Below, one piece after another: positions 7,576 through 16,555 of a stretch of DNA of 44,389 nucleotides. The notes under the pieces are model-generated. The model was not told the DNA's origin. It did no database searches and saw nothing but the letters and a program-made list of their open reading frames with translations. A program made the translations under genes and the position numbers. The stretch is from positions 1-44,389 of the forward strand of contig MTMJ01000119.1 of the NCBI GenBank assembly GCA_002010045.1. Direction: 5' to 3'. Within the stretch, counting starts at the first letter, position 1, and every line of letters starts with the position of its first letter. The DNA is from Archaeoglobus sp. JdFR-22 (GTDB lineage: Archaea; Halobacteriota; Archaeoglobi; Archaeoglobales; Archaeoglobaceae).

Positions 7576-9039
7576 TCAGACACCTCCTATCAGCCCAACA
7601 AAGTATACACTGTAGGCGTCTATCATATCGAGCAGTGGTCTCGGATAAACTCCCAGAGCAATTGTCAGTATCAGCAATATAAACATCGCAGCAAACTCCT
7701 GAGTGTTCAAATCTCCATGAATGTGTAGATTGGTGTTGAAGGGTCCAAATACTGCTCTTCTCAATGCATAGAGGAGATATCCAGCAGTTGCAATTGCTGC
7801 AGGGAATACAAATAAAGCGAGAACATTGAATGCCTCAAGAGAACCGATCAGAACTGTGAATTCTGCGACGAAAGAACTCGTAAATGGCAATCCAAGACCG
7901 GCAAGACTTGCTGCAACCATAAATACTGCCCAGACTGGCATTTTATGAGCTACACCCCCGAGTTGCGGAATCAGTCTTGTTCCTGCCTTATGGTGTAGAC
8001 TGCCAGCCATCATGAACAGAAGGGGTGAGACAGTACCGTGTGCAAACATCTGGAAGGCTGCACCAGTCAATGCAGCGGGTGTTAGTGCAGCAGCACCCAG
8101 TAGAACGTATCCCATATGTGAAACTGAGGAGAGAGCTATCAGACTCTTGTAATCTTCCTGAGCCATTGCTGCAAAAGCTCCGTAAAATATCGAGATTATT
8201 GCGATTATTGCAAGCGGAATTGCAAAATCTCTGGCAATCTCAGGGAAGAAGGTAAGTGGGACTCTCAGTAATCCATAGCCACCCATTTTAAGCAGTATTC
8301 CTGCCAGAAGCACACTCCCACTCGTTGGCGCTTCTACATGGGCAGCAGGCAACCAAGTATGGAACGGAACCACCGGTATCTTGACCATGAACCCGAAGAC
8401 GAGAGCTATGAAAAGAACTGATGCAATTTTTGGCTCAACCGAGAGCTTTGCAAAATCAAGGAAATCAAATGTTCTTACACCGAACTGCTCGAGATACATG
8501 TAATGCAGAACAAAGAATGCAAGAATCATAATTACACTGCCAACGTGGGTATATACAATGAACTTAAAGCTTGCATAGGTTTTTCTTGGACCTCCAAATA
8601 TTGCAATCAGGAAATACATTGGTATAAGAACAACTTCCCAGAATACAAAGAATAAGAAGAGATCCAGAGCCATGAATACTCCTGCTGTTCCAAGACAGGT
8701 CAGATTCAACAGCCCATAGAACTGGTAGTCTCTTCTTGCCTCATCAGTACCATATATGCATGAAGCCAAAGCAAGCAGAGCTGTAAGGATTACAAGTGGG
8801 AGACTCAACCCGTCTACAGCGAGATGATAGCTGATTCCAAGTGCAGGAATCCACTCCGCTTTTTCTTCGAGCTGAAAACCTGTATTGCTGAAGTCAAATA
8901 TGGCATAGGCATACAGCGATGCTGCCAGAGATAGAAGTGCAAAGAATATTGCCAAGTATCTTCCAGCTCTATCGTTTCTGCTGAGCCATGGAAGTACTGT
9001 TCCGAGTAAAAGAAACAGAAGTATCAAGCTTAAAATCAT
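7576..9039 (-). CDS. fqoM: F420H2:quinone oxidoreductase subunit M (NuoM-like)
   Basis: The 487-residue antiporter-like subunit resembles NuoM/FpoM. Landmarks are LGISYHLAVDGLSLPLVILTALLAL, FFVFWEVVLIPMYFLIAIFGG, VKIPVVPFHTWLPAAHVEAPTSGSVLLAGILLKMGGYG and EDYKSLIALSSVSHMGYVLLG, with the conserved Glu and Lys residues of the proton path. About 14 membrane helices. The ATG at 9039 overlaps the fqoL stop (TAAATG) and has a GAGGTGG site. Confidence 0.96.
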   Translation of the reverse strand: MILSLILLFLLLGTVLPWLSRNDRAGRYLAIFFALLSLAASLYAYAIFDFSNTGFQLEEKAEWIPALGISYHLAVDGLSLPLVILTALLALASCIYGTDEARRDYQFYGLLNLTCLGTAGVFMALDLFLFFVFWEVVLIPMYFLIAIFGGPRKTYASFKFIVYTHVGSVIMILAFFVLHYMYLEQFGVRTFDFLDFAKLSVEPKIASVLFIALVFGFMVKIPVVPFHTWLPAAHVEAPTSGSVLLAGILLKMGGYGLLRVPLTFFPEIARDFAIPLAIIAIISIFYGAFAAMAQEDYKSLIALSSVSHMGYVLLGAAALTPAALTGAAFQMFAHGTVSPLLFMMAGSLHHKAGTRLIPQLGGVAHKMPVWAVFMVAASLAGLGLPFTSSFVAEFTVLIGSLEAFNVLALFVFPAAIATAGYLLYALRRAVFGPFNTNLHIHGDLNTQEFAAMFILLILTIALGVYPRPLLDMIDAYSVYFVGLIGGV

Positions 9040-10920
9040 TTAAACCACCTCGAAGTAAAGTAATATTGCAATAAGCCCGACCACTACAATACTGAGATAA
9101 ATCTGAATATTCCCTGTCTGAATCCTTCTAAGGCCCCCTCCGGCATACATTGTGGTTTTACCAATTCCATCAACAATTCCATCAACAATGTATTTGTCAA
9201 TCCAGCCCGTCGCTCTTGCCCAGTAAAGTCCTATTCTACCACCGAATATCTCCTCGAAAAGATAATCCATGTAGTATTTATCATAAAGCATGGCATGAAT
9301 TGGTCTCAGAGGATTTCTTATGCTTGCCGGGTCAAATACCTTCTTGACATAACCGAGGTAGGCAATTGTGATGCTTGTTGCTGCTATTACGACAGTTGCC
9401 ACCATCAAACCCTCATTTGGTATAAGGTGGGGTTGAATTGTTCCAATATGTTCCGCCCTTTCGAGAACCTCATGCGGGTACGTTTCAATGAAATGGTGCA
9501 TATATCCTTCAAACCACCACTTTATGAAACCTGTTATTGTGGCAAATATTGCAAGGATGGTGAGAACGGATGTCATAATTTTTGGATTTTCCTTCGGATG
9601 TTCTCTTCCCCTGTAATCCCCTACAAAAGCCATGAACCACACTCTGAAGGTGTAGAATGCTGTTAATGCGGCTGCAGCTATGCCAAAGAAGGTCAGTACC
9701 ATATCTCCCCTCTGGAAAGCAGACAGGATAACCTCATCTTTACTGAAGAAACCACTGAATGGAGGAATCCCGGATAGTGCAAGGCTGCCTGCAAGCATTG
9801 TTAATGCCGTAACGGGCATAACCTTCCTTAGCCCACCCATTTCTCTTATGTCGTTGGTCATACAGGCATTTATTACACTGCCAGCAGCAAGGAAGAGGAG
9901 GGCTTTGAAGAAAGCGTGATTCATTAAGTGGAACATTCCAGCAAATATGCTTCCCGCACCCAGGGCAAGAAACATGTAACCGAGCTGAGAAATTGTTGAA
10001 TATGCGATAACCTTCTTTATGTCAACCATAACCAGTGCCATTGATGCAGCAAACAATGCAGTGAAGCCTCCTATGTATGCAACTGTCGTCATAGCATCCG
10101 GACTGAGGACGAATAACGGGTAGTTTCTTGCCACAAGATAGACACCAGCCTTAACCATGGTTGCTGCATGGATTAAAGCTGAAACAGTCGTTGGACCTTC
10201 CATCGCATCCGGCAACCAAACATGCAGTGGAAACTGTGCAGACTTGCCGACTGCTCCACCGAAAATCATTACAGCTGCAAAAGTCAGAATTGTCAAATCC
10301 ATCTCAGGTGCAAGCTCAAACAATTCTGTCAGGCTGAATGTACCGGCATAAACAAACAGAACTATAATACCTATCAGAAACATTACATCTCCAGCTCTTG
10401 TAACAAGGAAAGCTTTCATTGCAGCTCTTGCAGCTTCAGGCTTTCTGTAGAAATAACCGATTAGGAGATAGCTGCACAGACCAACGATTTCCCAGAACAT
10501 GAACATCAGCAAGAGATTGTCTGCAATTACAAGACCGAGCATGCCCACACTGAACAGTTGCATCTCAGCAAAGTATCTGCTGAGCTGGTTTGTCCTGATG
10601 AAGGGAACCATGTATCCCATTGAATAGATATGAATCAATAGAATCAGTAGAGAGACAACAAGAACCATTATTCCGCTCAGACTGTCAATGAGAACTCCAA
10701 ATTCAATCTCCTTACCACCGACTATCGCCCACGTTATACTCGCATGATATGTCTTTCCAGCAAGAACATCAAGGAATGAACCGAGTGATATGAGGAAGCT
10801 GAGGAACATAAAGAAGATTGCTACCTGACCGTACCCCATTCTGACTCTGTAACCACCTATCAGACATATTATAAACCCGAATACTGGCATTATCGGAATT
10901 AACCACGAATATTCAATCAT
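9040..10920 (-). CDS. fqoL: F420H2:quinone oxidoreductase subunit L (NuoL-like)
   Basis: The largest antiporter-like subunit, about 626 residues, is homologous to NuoL/FpoL. It carries FGVLIDSLSGIMVLVVSLLILLIHIYSMGYM, FWEIVGLCSYLLIGYFYRKPEAARAAMKAFLVTR, SAQFPLHVWLPDAMEGPTTVSALIHAATMVKAGVY and DIKKVIAYSTISQLGYMFLALG. The C-terminal part (about 500-626) includes the lateral helix and a last membrane helix. The frame opens at a GTG (10929), but the ATG at 10920 is correctly spaced from GAGGTGG and is preferred. Confidence 0.95.
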   Translation of the reverse strand: MIEYSWLIPIMPVFGFIICLIGGYRVRMGYGQVAIFFMFLSFLISLGSFLDVLAGKTYHASITWAIVGGKEIEFGVLIDSLSGIMVLVVSLLILLIHIYSMGYMVPFIRTNQLSRYFAEMQLFSVGMLGLVIADNLLLMFMFWEIVGLCSYLLIGYFYRKPEAARAAMKAFLVTRAGDVMFLIGIIVLFVYAGTFSLTELFELAPEMDLTILTFAAVMIFGGAVGKSAQFPLHVWLPDAMEGPTTVSALIHAATMVKAGVYLVARNYPLFVLSPDAMTTVAYIGGFTALFAASMALVMVDIKKVIAYSTISQLGYMFLALGAGSIFAGMFHLMNHAFFKALLFLAAGSVINACMTNDIREMGGLRKVMPVTALTMLAGSLALSGIPPFSGFFSKDEVILSAFQRGDMVLTFFGIAAAALTAFYTFRVWFMAFVGDYRGREHPKENPKIMTSVLTILAIFATITGFIKWWFEGYMHHFIETYPHEVLERAEHIGTIQPHLIPNEGLMVATVVIAATSITIAYLGYVKKVFDPASIRNPLRPIHAMLYDKYYMDYLFEEIFGGRIGLYWARATGWIDKYIVDGIVDGIGKTTMYAGGGLRRIQTGNIQIYLSIVVVGLIAILLYFEVV

Positions 10921-10922
10921 TT

Positions 10923-11228
10923 CTACCACCTCAACCTGCTAAATACATCAATATTCACTGTTCCAAAGTTTCGGAAGAGTCTGACGATAATTGCAAGCCC
11001 AATTGCTGCTTCTGCTGCTGCCACGACAATTATGAACATTGCAAATATCTGGGCTATGTAACCATCGGCATAATACCTCGAAAAAGCAATGAAATTGATG
11101 TTAGCAGAGTTGAGCATAACCTCTATACCCATGAGCATAACGATTGGGTTTCTTTTTGTCGATACACCAAATATCCCTGTTGCAAATAATGCTGCAGAGA
11201 GTATAACAAAAAGACTGACAGGTATCAC
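10923..11228 (-). CDS. fqoK: F420H2:quinone oxidoreductase subunit K (NuoK-like)
   Basis: This 101-residue, three-helix subunit matches NuoK/FpoK. It shows GIFGVSTKRNPIVMLMGIEVMLNSANINFIAF, with the conserved membrane Glu in GIEVMLN, and FAMFIIVVAAAEAAIGLAIIV with the second conserved Glu. Both glutamates belong to the charged axis of complex I-type pumps. The GTG start overlaps the fqoJ2 stop (GTGA) and has a GGAGGG site. Confidence 0.95.
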   Translation of the reverse strand: MIPVSLFVILSAALFATGIFGVSTKRNPIVMLMGIEVMLNSANINFIAFSRYYADGYIAQIFAMFIIVVAAAEAAIGLAIIVRLFRNFGTVNIDVFSRLRW

Positions 11229-11467
11229 GGCTCTTCCCTCCTTACCATATGAATTGCTCCAAACACCGCTGCAAGAATAAGTAATGATGCAACTTCAAAA
11301 GGAATTCCAAAGGTTAGAAAGAGTGAATTTCCGATTTCAACGAGATTCGGTGACCACATCTGATGAATGGGGTATTCTCCATCTACAATGAATACAGTTG
11401 CACTACCCAGAAATACAATGCTGAGCAGCAGTTTAACAATAAGTCTCTTATTCTCTTCATAGCTCAT
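11225..11467 (-). CDS. fqoJ2: F420H2:quinone oxidoreductase subunit J, C-terminal half (J2)
   Basis: About 80 residues with two hydrophobic helices (KRLIVKLLLSIVFLGSATVFIV and IPFEVASLLILAAVFGAIHMVRRE) match the C-terminal half of NuoJ. In bacteria NuoJ is one chain; here, as in methanogen fpo clusters with two J genes, it is split. The frame opens at a GTG (11476). The ATG at 11467 with a GGGGTGG ribosome site is preferred; it leaves an 11-base overlap with fqoJ1. Confidence 0.88.
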   Translation of the reverse strand: MSYEENKRLIVKLLLSIVFLGSATVFIVDGEYPIHQMWSPNLVEIGNSLFLTFGIPFEVASLLILAAVFGAIHMVRREEP

Positions 11468-11708
11468 CCATACCACCCCTGGTGACCATTATAGCGAATA
11501 CTATCAATATGCTTACTGCCCCAGCGTACACCATTACATGAATAAATGCAAGGAAGAAAGACTCGAGCATCACGTATATGCCGCCAATCATGAGCATCGT
11601 AAGGGCAAAGAAGACGGCAGAATGCATGGTATTCTTCGATGTAAAGATTAGCAATGACGACGTGAGTGTAATGGCAGCAACAATCCAGAATACACCAATG
11701 TCAAGCAT
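11457..11708 (-). CDS. fqoJ1: F420H2:quinone oxidoreductase subunit J, N-terminal half (J1)
   Basis: This 83-residue protein carries the first three helices of NuoJ: IGVFWIVAAITLTSSLLIF, then SAVFFALTMLMIGGIYVMLESFFLAF, then IHVMVYAGAVSILIVFAIMV. The conserved glycine-containing third helix is the pi-bulge region in complex I. The ATG at 11708 is preferred over the upstream TTG (11714) because the GGAGGG site is six bases away. It follows fqoF directly and overlaps fqoJ2. Confidence 0.9.
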   Translation of the reverse strand: MLDIGVFWIVAAITLTSSLLIFTSKNTMHSAVFFALTMLMIGGIYVMLESFFLAFIHVMVYAGAVSILIVFAIMVTRGGMDEL

Positions 11709-11710
11709 TT

Positions 11711-12736
11711 TCAACCCTCCTTCGGAAAAGGATGCATTTTTATTTTTAGATTGCAGGACTTCTCCACAGCCCCTATATCTGCATCAGCAAAATCAGCAGT
11801 TCCTTTTTCTCTGATGAAATCAATTACTTTTTTACCGACTGTCGTCCTTACTATCACTGTCGAGAACCCCTCACTACTTCCGATGCTTCCAACACTGACA
11901 TCACTTTCAACTCCAGTAAAATCCTGACAGACCATACATCCTGATGGAACAATACTATCCATTTCCTTGACAGGAAATGTTATTTCATTACCTTCACTCA
12001 GAGTAACAATGAATTTACCTTTCGTTATGTCCATTTTTGTTACCTGAGTTAAATCCTCAACTCCTTTGCCTTTGAGGAATTTCACAAGCTGATTGTAATA
12101 GAAGTTCTCCATGCAGAAGATTGAAACAACCAACTGGACTTTCTTATAATGCTGGACACCTTTCTGAAGGCTTCTCTGACCCGAAACCATGCATGGGGTT
12201 CCAACCACGCCCGGTTTCTTGGCTGTTTTCATTGCGTCCCTGAGACCGGGAAGAGCATCTGCAAAACTGTACTTTGATCCCCTTACTTTCTCATCTTCAA
12301 GCATCTTTGCTCCTCTTGCAACCTTTATCCTTGGTTTCCACTTGTTGTCTCTTTCAACAACTACTGCAGAATCGATGAGTTTCATTTCCAGGGCAGAAGC
12401 CATGATTTCCGTTACCATGCCCCCATCCTGACCTCCAAATCTCTTTGATTTTGCAGCAATAATTTCGGTATAATTTCCAACACCACTCAGTGGCTTATAA
12501 TCAACTCTGGGGCAGAATTTGACGCAGACTCCATCGTCTATGCATTCGTCTTCCCATTTGGGGAAAGATATTGGCTTATCAGCCCACTGTATCCCGAAAA
12601 CGGGACAGATTGCCACACAGGTTCCGCAGTGACTGCAAATCCCCGAATCAATGACTTCTTTTTTGAGGTTTCCAAAATATTTAATGTCTTTTTGTTTCTT
12701 AATAGGAACACTAACTTCCCACTCTAAAACGCTCAT
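11711..12736 (-). CDS. fqoF: F420H2 dehydrogenase subunit F (F420-oxidising, FpoF/FrhB family)
   Basis: The 341-residue electron-input subunit oxidises reduced coenzyme F420 and passes electrons to the complex. Two [4Fe-4S] motifs come first (CSHCGTCVAICP near residue 34, and CIDDGVCVKFCP near residue 65). The FrhB-type flavin domain follows, with GGQDGGMVTEIMASALE, the VVGTPCMVSGQRSLQK block, SIFCMENFYY and CMVCQDFTG. It sits inside the operon between fqoI and fqoJ, overlapping fqoI by ATGA. In Methanosarcina the equivalent fpoF lies away from the main fpo cluster, so the in-operon position fits a dedicated subunit. Confidence 0.95.
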   Translation of the reverse strand: MSVLEWEVSVPIKKQKDIKYFGNLKKEVIDSGICSHCGTCVAICPVFGIQWADKPISFPKWEDECIDDGVCVKFCPRVDYKPLSGVGNYTEIIAAKSKRFGGQDGGMVTEIMASALEMKLIDSAVVVERDNKWKPRIKVARGAKMLEDEKVRGSKYSFADALPGLRDAMKTAKKPGVVGTPCMVSGQRSLQKGVQHYKKVQLVVSIFCMENFYYNQLVKFLKGKGVEDLTQVTKMDITKGKFIVTLSEGNEITFPVKEMDSIVPSGCMVCQDFTGVESDVSVGSIGSSEGFSTVIVRTTVGKKVIDFIREKGTADFADADIGAVEKSCNLKIKMHPFPKEG

Positions 12737-13368
12737 TTACTACCCCCCCTGTATTCTACGAGGTCAAGTACCCCTCCTGGACAGTTGCTGACACAGTGTC
12801 CACAGCCAGCGCAAACTTCCGGGTCAACACTGATTGTTCTTTTACCATCAACAGTTACCTCAGAAATGGCATCAACAGGACATGTCATCACGCAGATGAG
12901 ACAGCCAATACAATTTTTGGGTTTTACAGCATGAGACCTCTTGTAATATGGCCTGATATAGGGTTGAACCTCTTTTGTTAACTTCTGAAACTTTTTAATA
13001 CCGTATACAAGCTCGCCCCTCTCAAATTCCATCAGTTCGAGCTTTGGACCCATAATCATGCAATCTGTCGGGCAAGCATCGGCACAGAACCCGCAGAACA
13101 GACATCTTCCGAGGTCAAGGTAAAATCCTTTCAGGTATTTTGTACCGTCTGATTTTGTCTCGATATTAAATTCTATACAGTTCACGGGGCAGGCTCGCTC
13201 ACATGCTCTGCACAGCGTACAGTGATTTAGAGTATAAAGAGGGTGTCCACGATAACCTTCAGGAACTTCCATCCTCTCATCCGGATATTGAATTGTAATG
13301 GGCCTTTGCAACAGATACTCAGCAGGAACCTTCATCGCTCCGATTACTCTTTTGACGAAGTTTGCCAT
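12733..13368 (-). CDS. fqoI: F420H2:quinone oxidoreductase subunit I with four [4Fe-4S] motifs
   Basis: A NuoI-like ferredoxin subunit of about 211 residues. Instead of the usual two clusters it has four CxxCxxCxxxCP motifs: CTLCRACERACP, CLFCGFCADACP (the NuoI core pair, about residues 50-95), and CIGCLICVMTCP and CAGCGHCVSNCP in a C-terminal ferredoxin-like extension (about 150-195). It should link FqoF to FqoB. The frame opens at GTG 13377; the ATG at 13368 after GGGGTGAT is better spaced. The neighbours fqoH and fqoF are directly adjacent. Confidence 0.94.
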   Translation of the reverse strand: MANFVKRVIGAMKVPAEYLLQRPITIQYPDERMEVPEGYRGHPLYTLNHCTLCRACERACPVNCIEFNIETKSDGTKYLKGFYLDLGRCLFCGFCADACPTDCMIMGPKLELMEFERGELVYGIKKFQKLTKEVQPYIRPYYKRSHAVKPKNCIGCLICVMTCPVDAISEVTVDGKRTISVDPEVCAGCGHCVSNCPGGVLDLVEYRGGSK

Positions 13369-13373
13369 TTTTA

Positions 13374-14456
13374 TCACCCCATTGCAAATAAAATTCCCAT
13401 TGCCCAGAACAGATTCACTATCGCAAGGGGAAAGAGCCTCTTCCAGCCAAGCTCAAGTAATTGATCGATTCTGAGTCTGAAGTAAGCAGCTCTAATCCAG
13501 ATTAGCAGGAAAATCACAGCATAAACCTTTATCAAAAACACTACCAGTGTGACGATGGTGAACAGTGCCGGATGAATTGATGCCTGTAATATCTCCATTC
13601 CATAAAAACCATATCCTCCAAGAAATACTGCAACTGCAAGACATGCTGTGACAAAAACACCAATGTAATGGGCAGCCATAAGCATACCATAATACATACC
13701 ACCGTATTCTGTCATAAAACCAGCGACAAGCTCGGATTCAGCCTCTGGGATATCAAAAGGTGTTCTTTCAAGCTCTGCCAGAACTGTTATCAGATATATA
13801 ACAAAGCCAAGTGGCAACAGTATTATGTACCAGATGTCCTGTGCTTTCGCAATCCCGAGAACGTCAATACTTCCAGCAAGAAGTGCAGTGGTCACCAGCA
13901 CGAGAATTGCAGGCAACTCATAACTTATCATCTGTGCAGCAGCTCTTGAACCGCCAATCAGTGAATATTTATTGTTTGAGGAGAGACCACAGAGCATTAC
14001 TCCGAGAGGTTCAAGTGAGGCAAGTGCGATAATGTACAGAAGGCTTGCCTCGTTCCTTAACCCAACAAGACCCTCTCCAAATGGAACCATCAGACCGATT
14101 GCAAGTCCAGCAAAAACAACAATTGCAGGTCCTGCTGTATATGTCAATGGGTCAGCCCTTGCTGGACGAAACACTTCTTTTGTTAAAAGCTTCAGGAAGT
14201 CTGCGATTGCCTGAAAGAAACCCCACACTATTGGAGGACCTGCATATACTGGGCCCCTTCTGTTCATCATTCTCCCGAGAAGTTTTCTTTCAAGATAAAC
14301 AACCACCAGAACGTTTATCATGACAAACATAATTATTATAAAGCTTTCAATAAGTGCAAGGAGAACTTTTGCTCCAGTTTCGGTAATCAATGGAGAAAGA
14401 ATCTCCAGAGCTTTCGAATAGACCGGATTCAATAAAGCAGAATCATACCAGCTCAT
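13374..14456 (-). CDS. fqoH: F420H2:quinone oxidoreductase subunit H (NuoH-like)
   Basis: This 360-residue membrane subunit with about eight helices forms the quinone chamber with FqoB and FqoD. Signature parts are YLERKLLGRMMNRRGPVYAGP, the GFFQAIADFLKLLTKEVFRPARAD loop, ERTPFDIPEAESELVAGFMTEYGG and IWIRAAYFRLRIDQLLELGWKRLFPLA. All are conserved across complex I and membrane-bound hydrogenases. The ATG has an AGGTGATG site and follows the fqoD stop by five bases. Confidence 0.97.
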   Translation of the reverse strand: MSWYDSALLNPVYSKALEILSPLITETGAKVLLALIESFIIIMFVMINVLVVVYLERKLLGRMMNRRGPVYAGPPIVWGFFQAIADFLKLLTKEVFRPARADPLTYTAGPAIVVFAGLAIGLMVPFGEGLVGLRNEASLLYIIALASLEPLGVMLCGLSSNNKYSLIGGSRAAAQMISYELPAILVLVTTALLAGSIDVLGIAKAQDIWYIILLPLGFVIYLITVLAELERTPFDIPEAESELVAGFMTEYGGMYYGMLMAAHYIGVFVTACLAVAVFLGGYGFYGMEILQASIHPALFTIVTLVVFLIKVYAVIFLLIWIRAAYFRLRIDQLLELGWKRLFPLAIVNLFWAMGILFAMG

Positions 14457-14461
14457 TTACA

Positions 14462-15544
14462 TCACCTGTCCGTGTCCCCTAAACATACATCCAGACTTCC
14501 AAGTATCGCTGGTAAATCAGCAACATTATGTCCTGGCATGATTACCTTTGTTGACTGGATGTGTATGTATGCTGGGCTTCTTATCTTCAGTCTGTACGGG
14601 CTGTTTCCTCCATTGCTGACAATATAGTATGATGCTTCCCCTCTTGGAACCTCGACCCGATTGAATACCTCACCTTCAGGTGGTTTCTTGGGTGCCTTAA
14701 TCTGAATGTCACCTGATGGCATTTTTTCTGCGAGGTCTCTGGAAATATTAATACTCTCGAATATTTCCTGCATTCTCACCATATATCTTGAATAACAGTC
14801 TCCATCTTTCATAACAACTGGTTCAAAGCCTATTTCCTCGTATAGCAGATATGGGTCGTTGTACCTTACATCAGTCTTCAAACCACTCCCTCTCGCAACA
14901 GGCCCTGTTACACCCCATGCTTTAGCCTTATTTCGTGGAAGCACACCAACGCCCTGAACTCTTTTGAGAAATGTCTCATTTTCTGTCATTAAGTCAATAA
15001 AATCTTTCATTTTTCTTTCAATTCTGTTCAGATTTCTGACCACCCTGTCTTCCCAGCCAATAGGAGCATCTCTTGCGACCCCTCCAAACCTCGGGTAATT
15101 ATAAGTCATTCTGTGTCCGGTCAATCTTGAAAGCAAATCAAGAATAAACTCTCTTTCTCTGACCGCGAAAAGCATGGCAGTAAAGTTGCCGAGGTCTATT
15201 GCATAAGCCGCTAACCATACAAAATGACTGGCTATTCTCTGCAACTCGAATGAAATCGTTCTGAGGTATTTTGCCCTCTCTGGAGGTTCTATATCCATCA
15301 ATTTTTCAACAGCACCGATATATCCTTCGCTCCACGCAATTGAGGCAACATAACAGAGTCTATCATTATAGGGAATAAACTGATACCACGTTCTGTTCTC
15401 TGCTATCTTCTCAACACCCCTGTGGAGATAACCGATTGTTGGTTCCACATCAGTGACTGTTTCACCATCAACCTTTACCTTCAATCTCCACAATCCATGT
15501 GTGAATGGATGTTGAGGACCGAAATTAACCCACATTTCTGCCAT
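14462..15544 (-). CDS. fqoD: F420H2:quinone oxidoreductase subunit D (NuoD/49-kDa-like)
   Basis: The 360-residue protein is the 49-kDa-type subunit facing the quinone. It starts VNFGPQHPFTHGLWRLKVKVDGETV, with the HP motif of the quinone site, continues with GYLHRGVEKIAENRTWYQFIPYNDRLCYV, and ends with AYIHIQSTKVIMPGHNVADLPAILGSLDVCLGDTDR. It lacks the four NiFe-ligand cysteines of hydrogenase large subunits, as expected for a complex I-type protein. Start ATG with GGTGG upstream. Confidence 0.97.
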   Translation of the reverse strand: MAEMWVNFGPQHPFTHGLWRLKVKVDGETVTDVEPTIGYLHRGVEKIAENRTWYQFIPYNDRLCYVASIAWSEGYIGAVEKLMDIEPPERAKYLRTISFELQRIASHFVWLAAYAIDLGNFTAMLFAVREREFILDLLSRLTGHRMTYNYPRFGGVARDAPIGWEDRVVRNLNRIERKMKDFIDLMTENETFLKRVQGVGVLPRNKAKAWGVTGPVARGSGLKTDVRYNDPYLLYEEIGFEPVVMKDGDCYSRYMVRMQEIFESINISRDLAEKMPSGDIQIKAPKKPPEGEVFNRVEVPRGEASYYIVSNGGNSPYRLKIRSPAYIHIQSTKVIMPGHNVADLPAILGSLDVCLGDTDR

Positions 15545-15545
15545 G

Positions 15546-15983
15546 TTACCACCACTTGTAATCTTTACGTAAAGGGTGCCCTTCGAAGTCTTCTGGAAGA
15601 AGCAAATGCTCCAGGTTGGGATGCCCTTCGAAGATTATTCCAAACATCTCGGCAGCTTCTCTTTCGTGAAAACTTGCAGTGGGCCAGACCTCTACGACTG
15701 AGTTGACAGCTGGATTGCCTTTGGGGAGTTTTGTCTTTGTTATGAAAATAATTCCATCAGAATAACTGCCAACAAGATAAATTACCTCAATTCTATCATC
15801 ATAATCTGCCCCGGACAAAGATGCTAGATAGTCTCTTCCCATACTGTCCCTCATGAAGTACATAACATCCAGAATCTGCTCAGAAGGCACTTCAGCCACT
15901 GCTCTTCTTCCATCCTTCACCTCCACCTGAACATCCGCAAATTTTTTCTTCAGAGATTCTGCGAGAGAATTTATGTCCGTCAT
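15546..15983 (-). CDS. fqoC: F420H2:quinone oxidoreductase subunit C (NuoC/30-kDa-like)
   Basis: The 145-residue peripheral-arm subunit matches NuoC/FpoC: YFMRDSMGRDYLASLSGADYDDRIEVIYLV, then VVEVWPTASFHEREAAEMFGIIFEGHPNLEHLLLPEDFEGHPLRKDY, the highly conserved C-terminal signature. It scaffolds FqoD and FqoB and carries no cofactor. The ATG overlaps the fqoB stop. C and D are separate genes here, unlike the NuoCD fusion of enteric bacteria. Confidence 0.97.
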   Translation of the reverse strand: MTDINSLAESLKKKFADVQVEVKDGRRAVAEVPSEQILDVMYFMRDSMGRDYLASLSGADYDDRIEVIYLVGSYSDGIIFITKTKLPKGNPAVNSVVEVWPTASFHEREAAEMFGIIFEGHPNLEHLLLPEDFEGHPLRKDYKWW

Positions 15984-16555
15984 TTTCTACCCTCCTTCAA
16001 CATTTTCCTGAACTTGATTACTGAATCCAGAAAAGTTTCCGGTCTTACTGGACATCCCGGAACATACACATCAACAGGCATTATTTTGTTAACTCCCTTT
16101 ACAACGTTGTAAGAGTCGTAAAATGGTCCACCGCTTGTTGCACAACTGCCAATTGCCACAACCCACTTTGGCTCAAGCATCTGTTCATAGAGAATTCTCA
16201 ACCTCGGTGCCAGTTTTCTCGTTACCGTTCCACTCACCCAGAGCAAATCCCACTGCCTCGCTGTTGATGGGCTCAAAACTCCATGTCTCTCCGCATCAAA
16301 ATGGGGACCAAAGACAGCCATTGGCACCTCAATCGAGCAGCAAGCAATACCAATATGAGAGCCCCACGGGGAGAAGCCCCTTCCCCATTTTATCAAAGGC
16401 CCGAGAGCAGCCCATAATCCCTTTCCTATATCCTGTGCTATTTTGTCAATCAAGCTCTCACTTCTCTGGAGAAATAGCTCCGAGTTGTCAAGTCCAACTA
16501 TTGCACTTGCATCTCCATCCTGCATTGTTATTATTCTGGGTAGTTCATCACCCAT
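15980..16555 (-). CDS. fqoB: F420H2:quinone oxidoreductase subunit B (NuoB-like, cluster N2)
   Basis: This subunit binds the last [4Fe-4S] cluster before the quinone. Ligand motifs are visible: the tandem cysteines of IGIACCSIEVPMA, the GSCATSGGPFYDSY cysteine and VPGCPVRPE. SPSTARQWDLLWVSGTVTRKLAPRLR is also typical. The frame extends to an ATG at 16576 without a ribosome site. The ATG at 16555 is preceded by GGGGG at seven bases and is preferred, giving 191 residues and a 25-base overlap with fqoA. Confidence 0.95.
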   Translation of the reverse strand: MGDELPRIITMQDGDASAIVGLDNSELFLQRSESLIDKIAQDIGKGLWAALGPLIKWGRGFSPWGSHIGIACCSIEVPMAVFGPHFDAERHGVLSPSTARQWDLLWVSGTVTRKLAPRLRILYEQMLEPKWVVAIGSCATSGGPFYDSYNVVKGVNKIMPVDVYVPGCPVRPETFLDSVIKFRKMLKEGRK

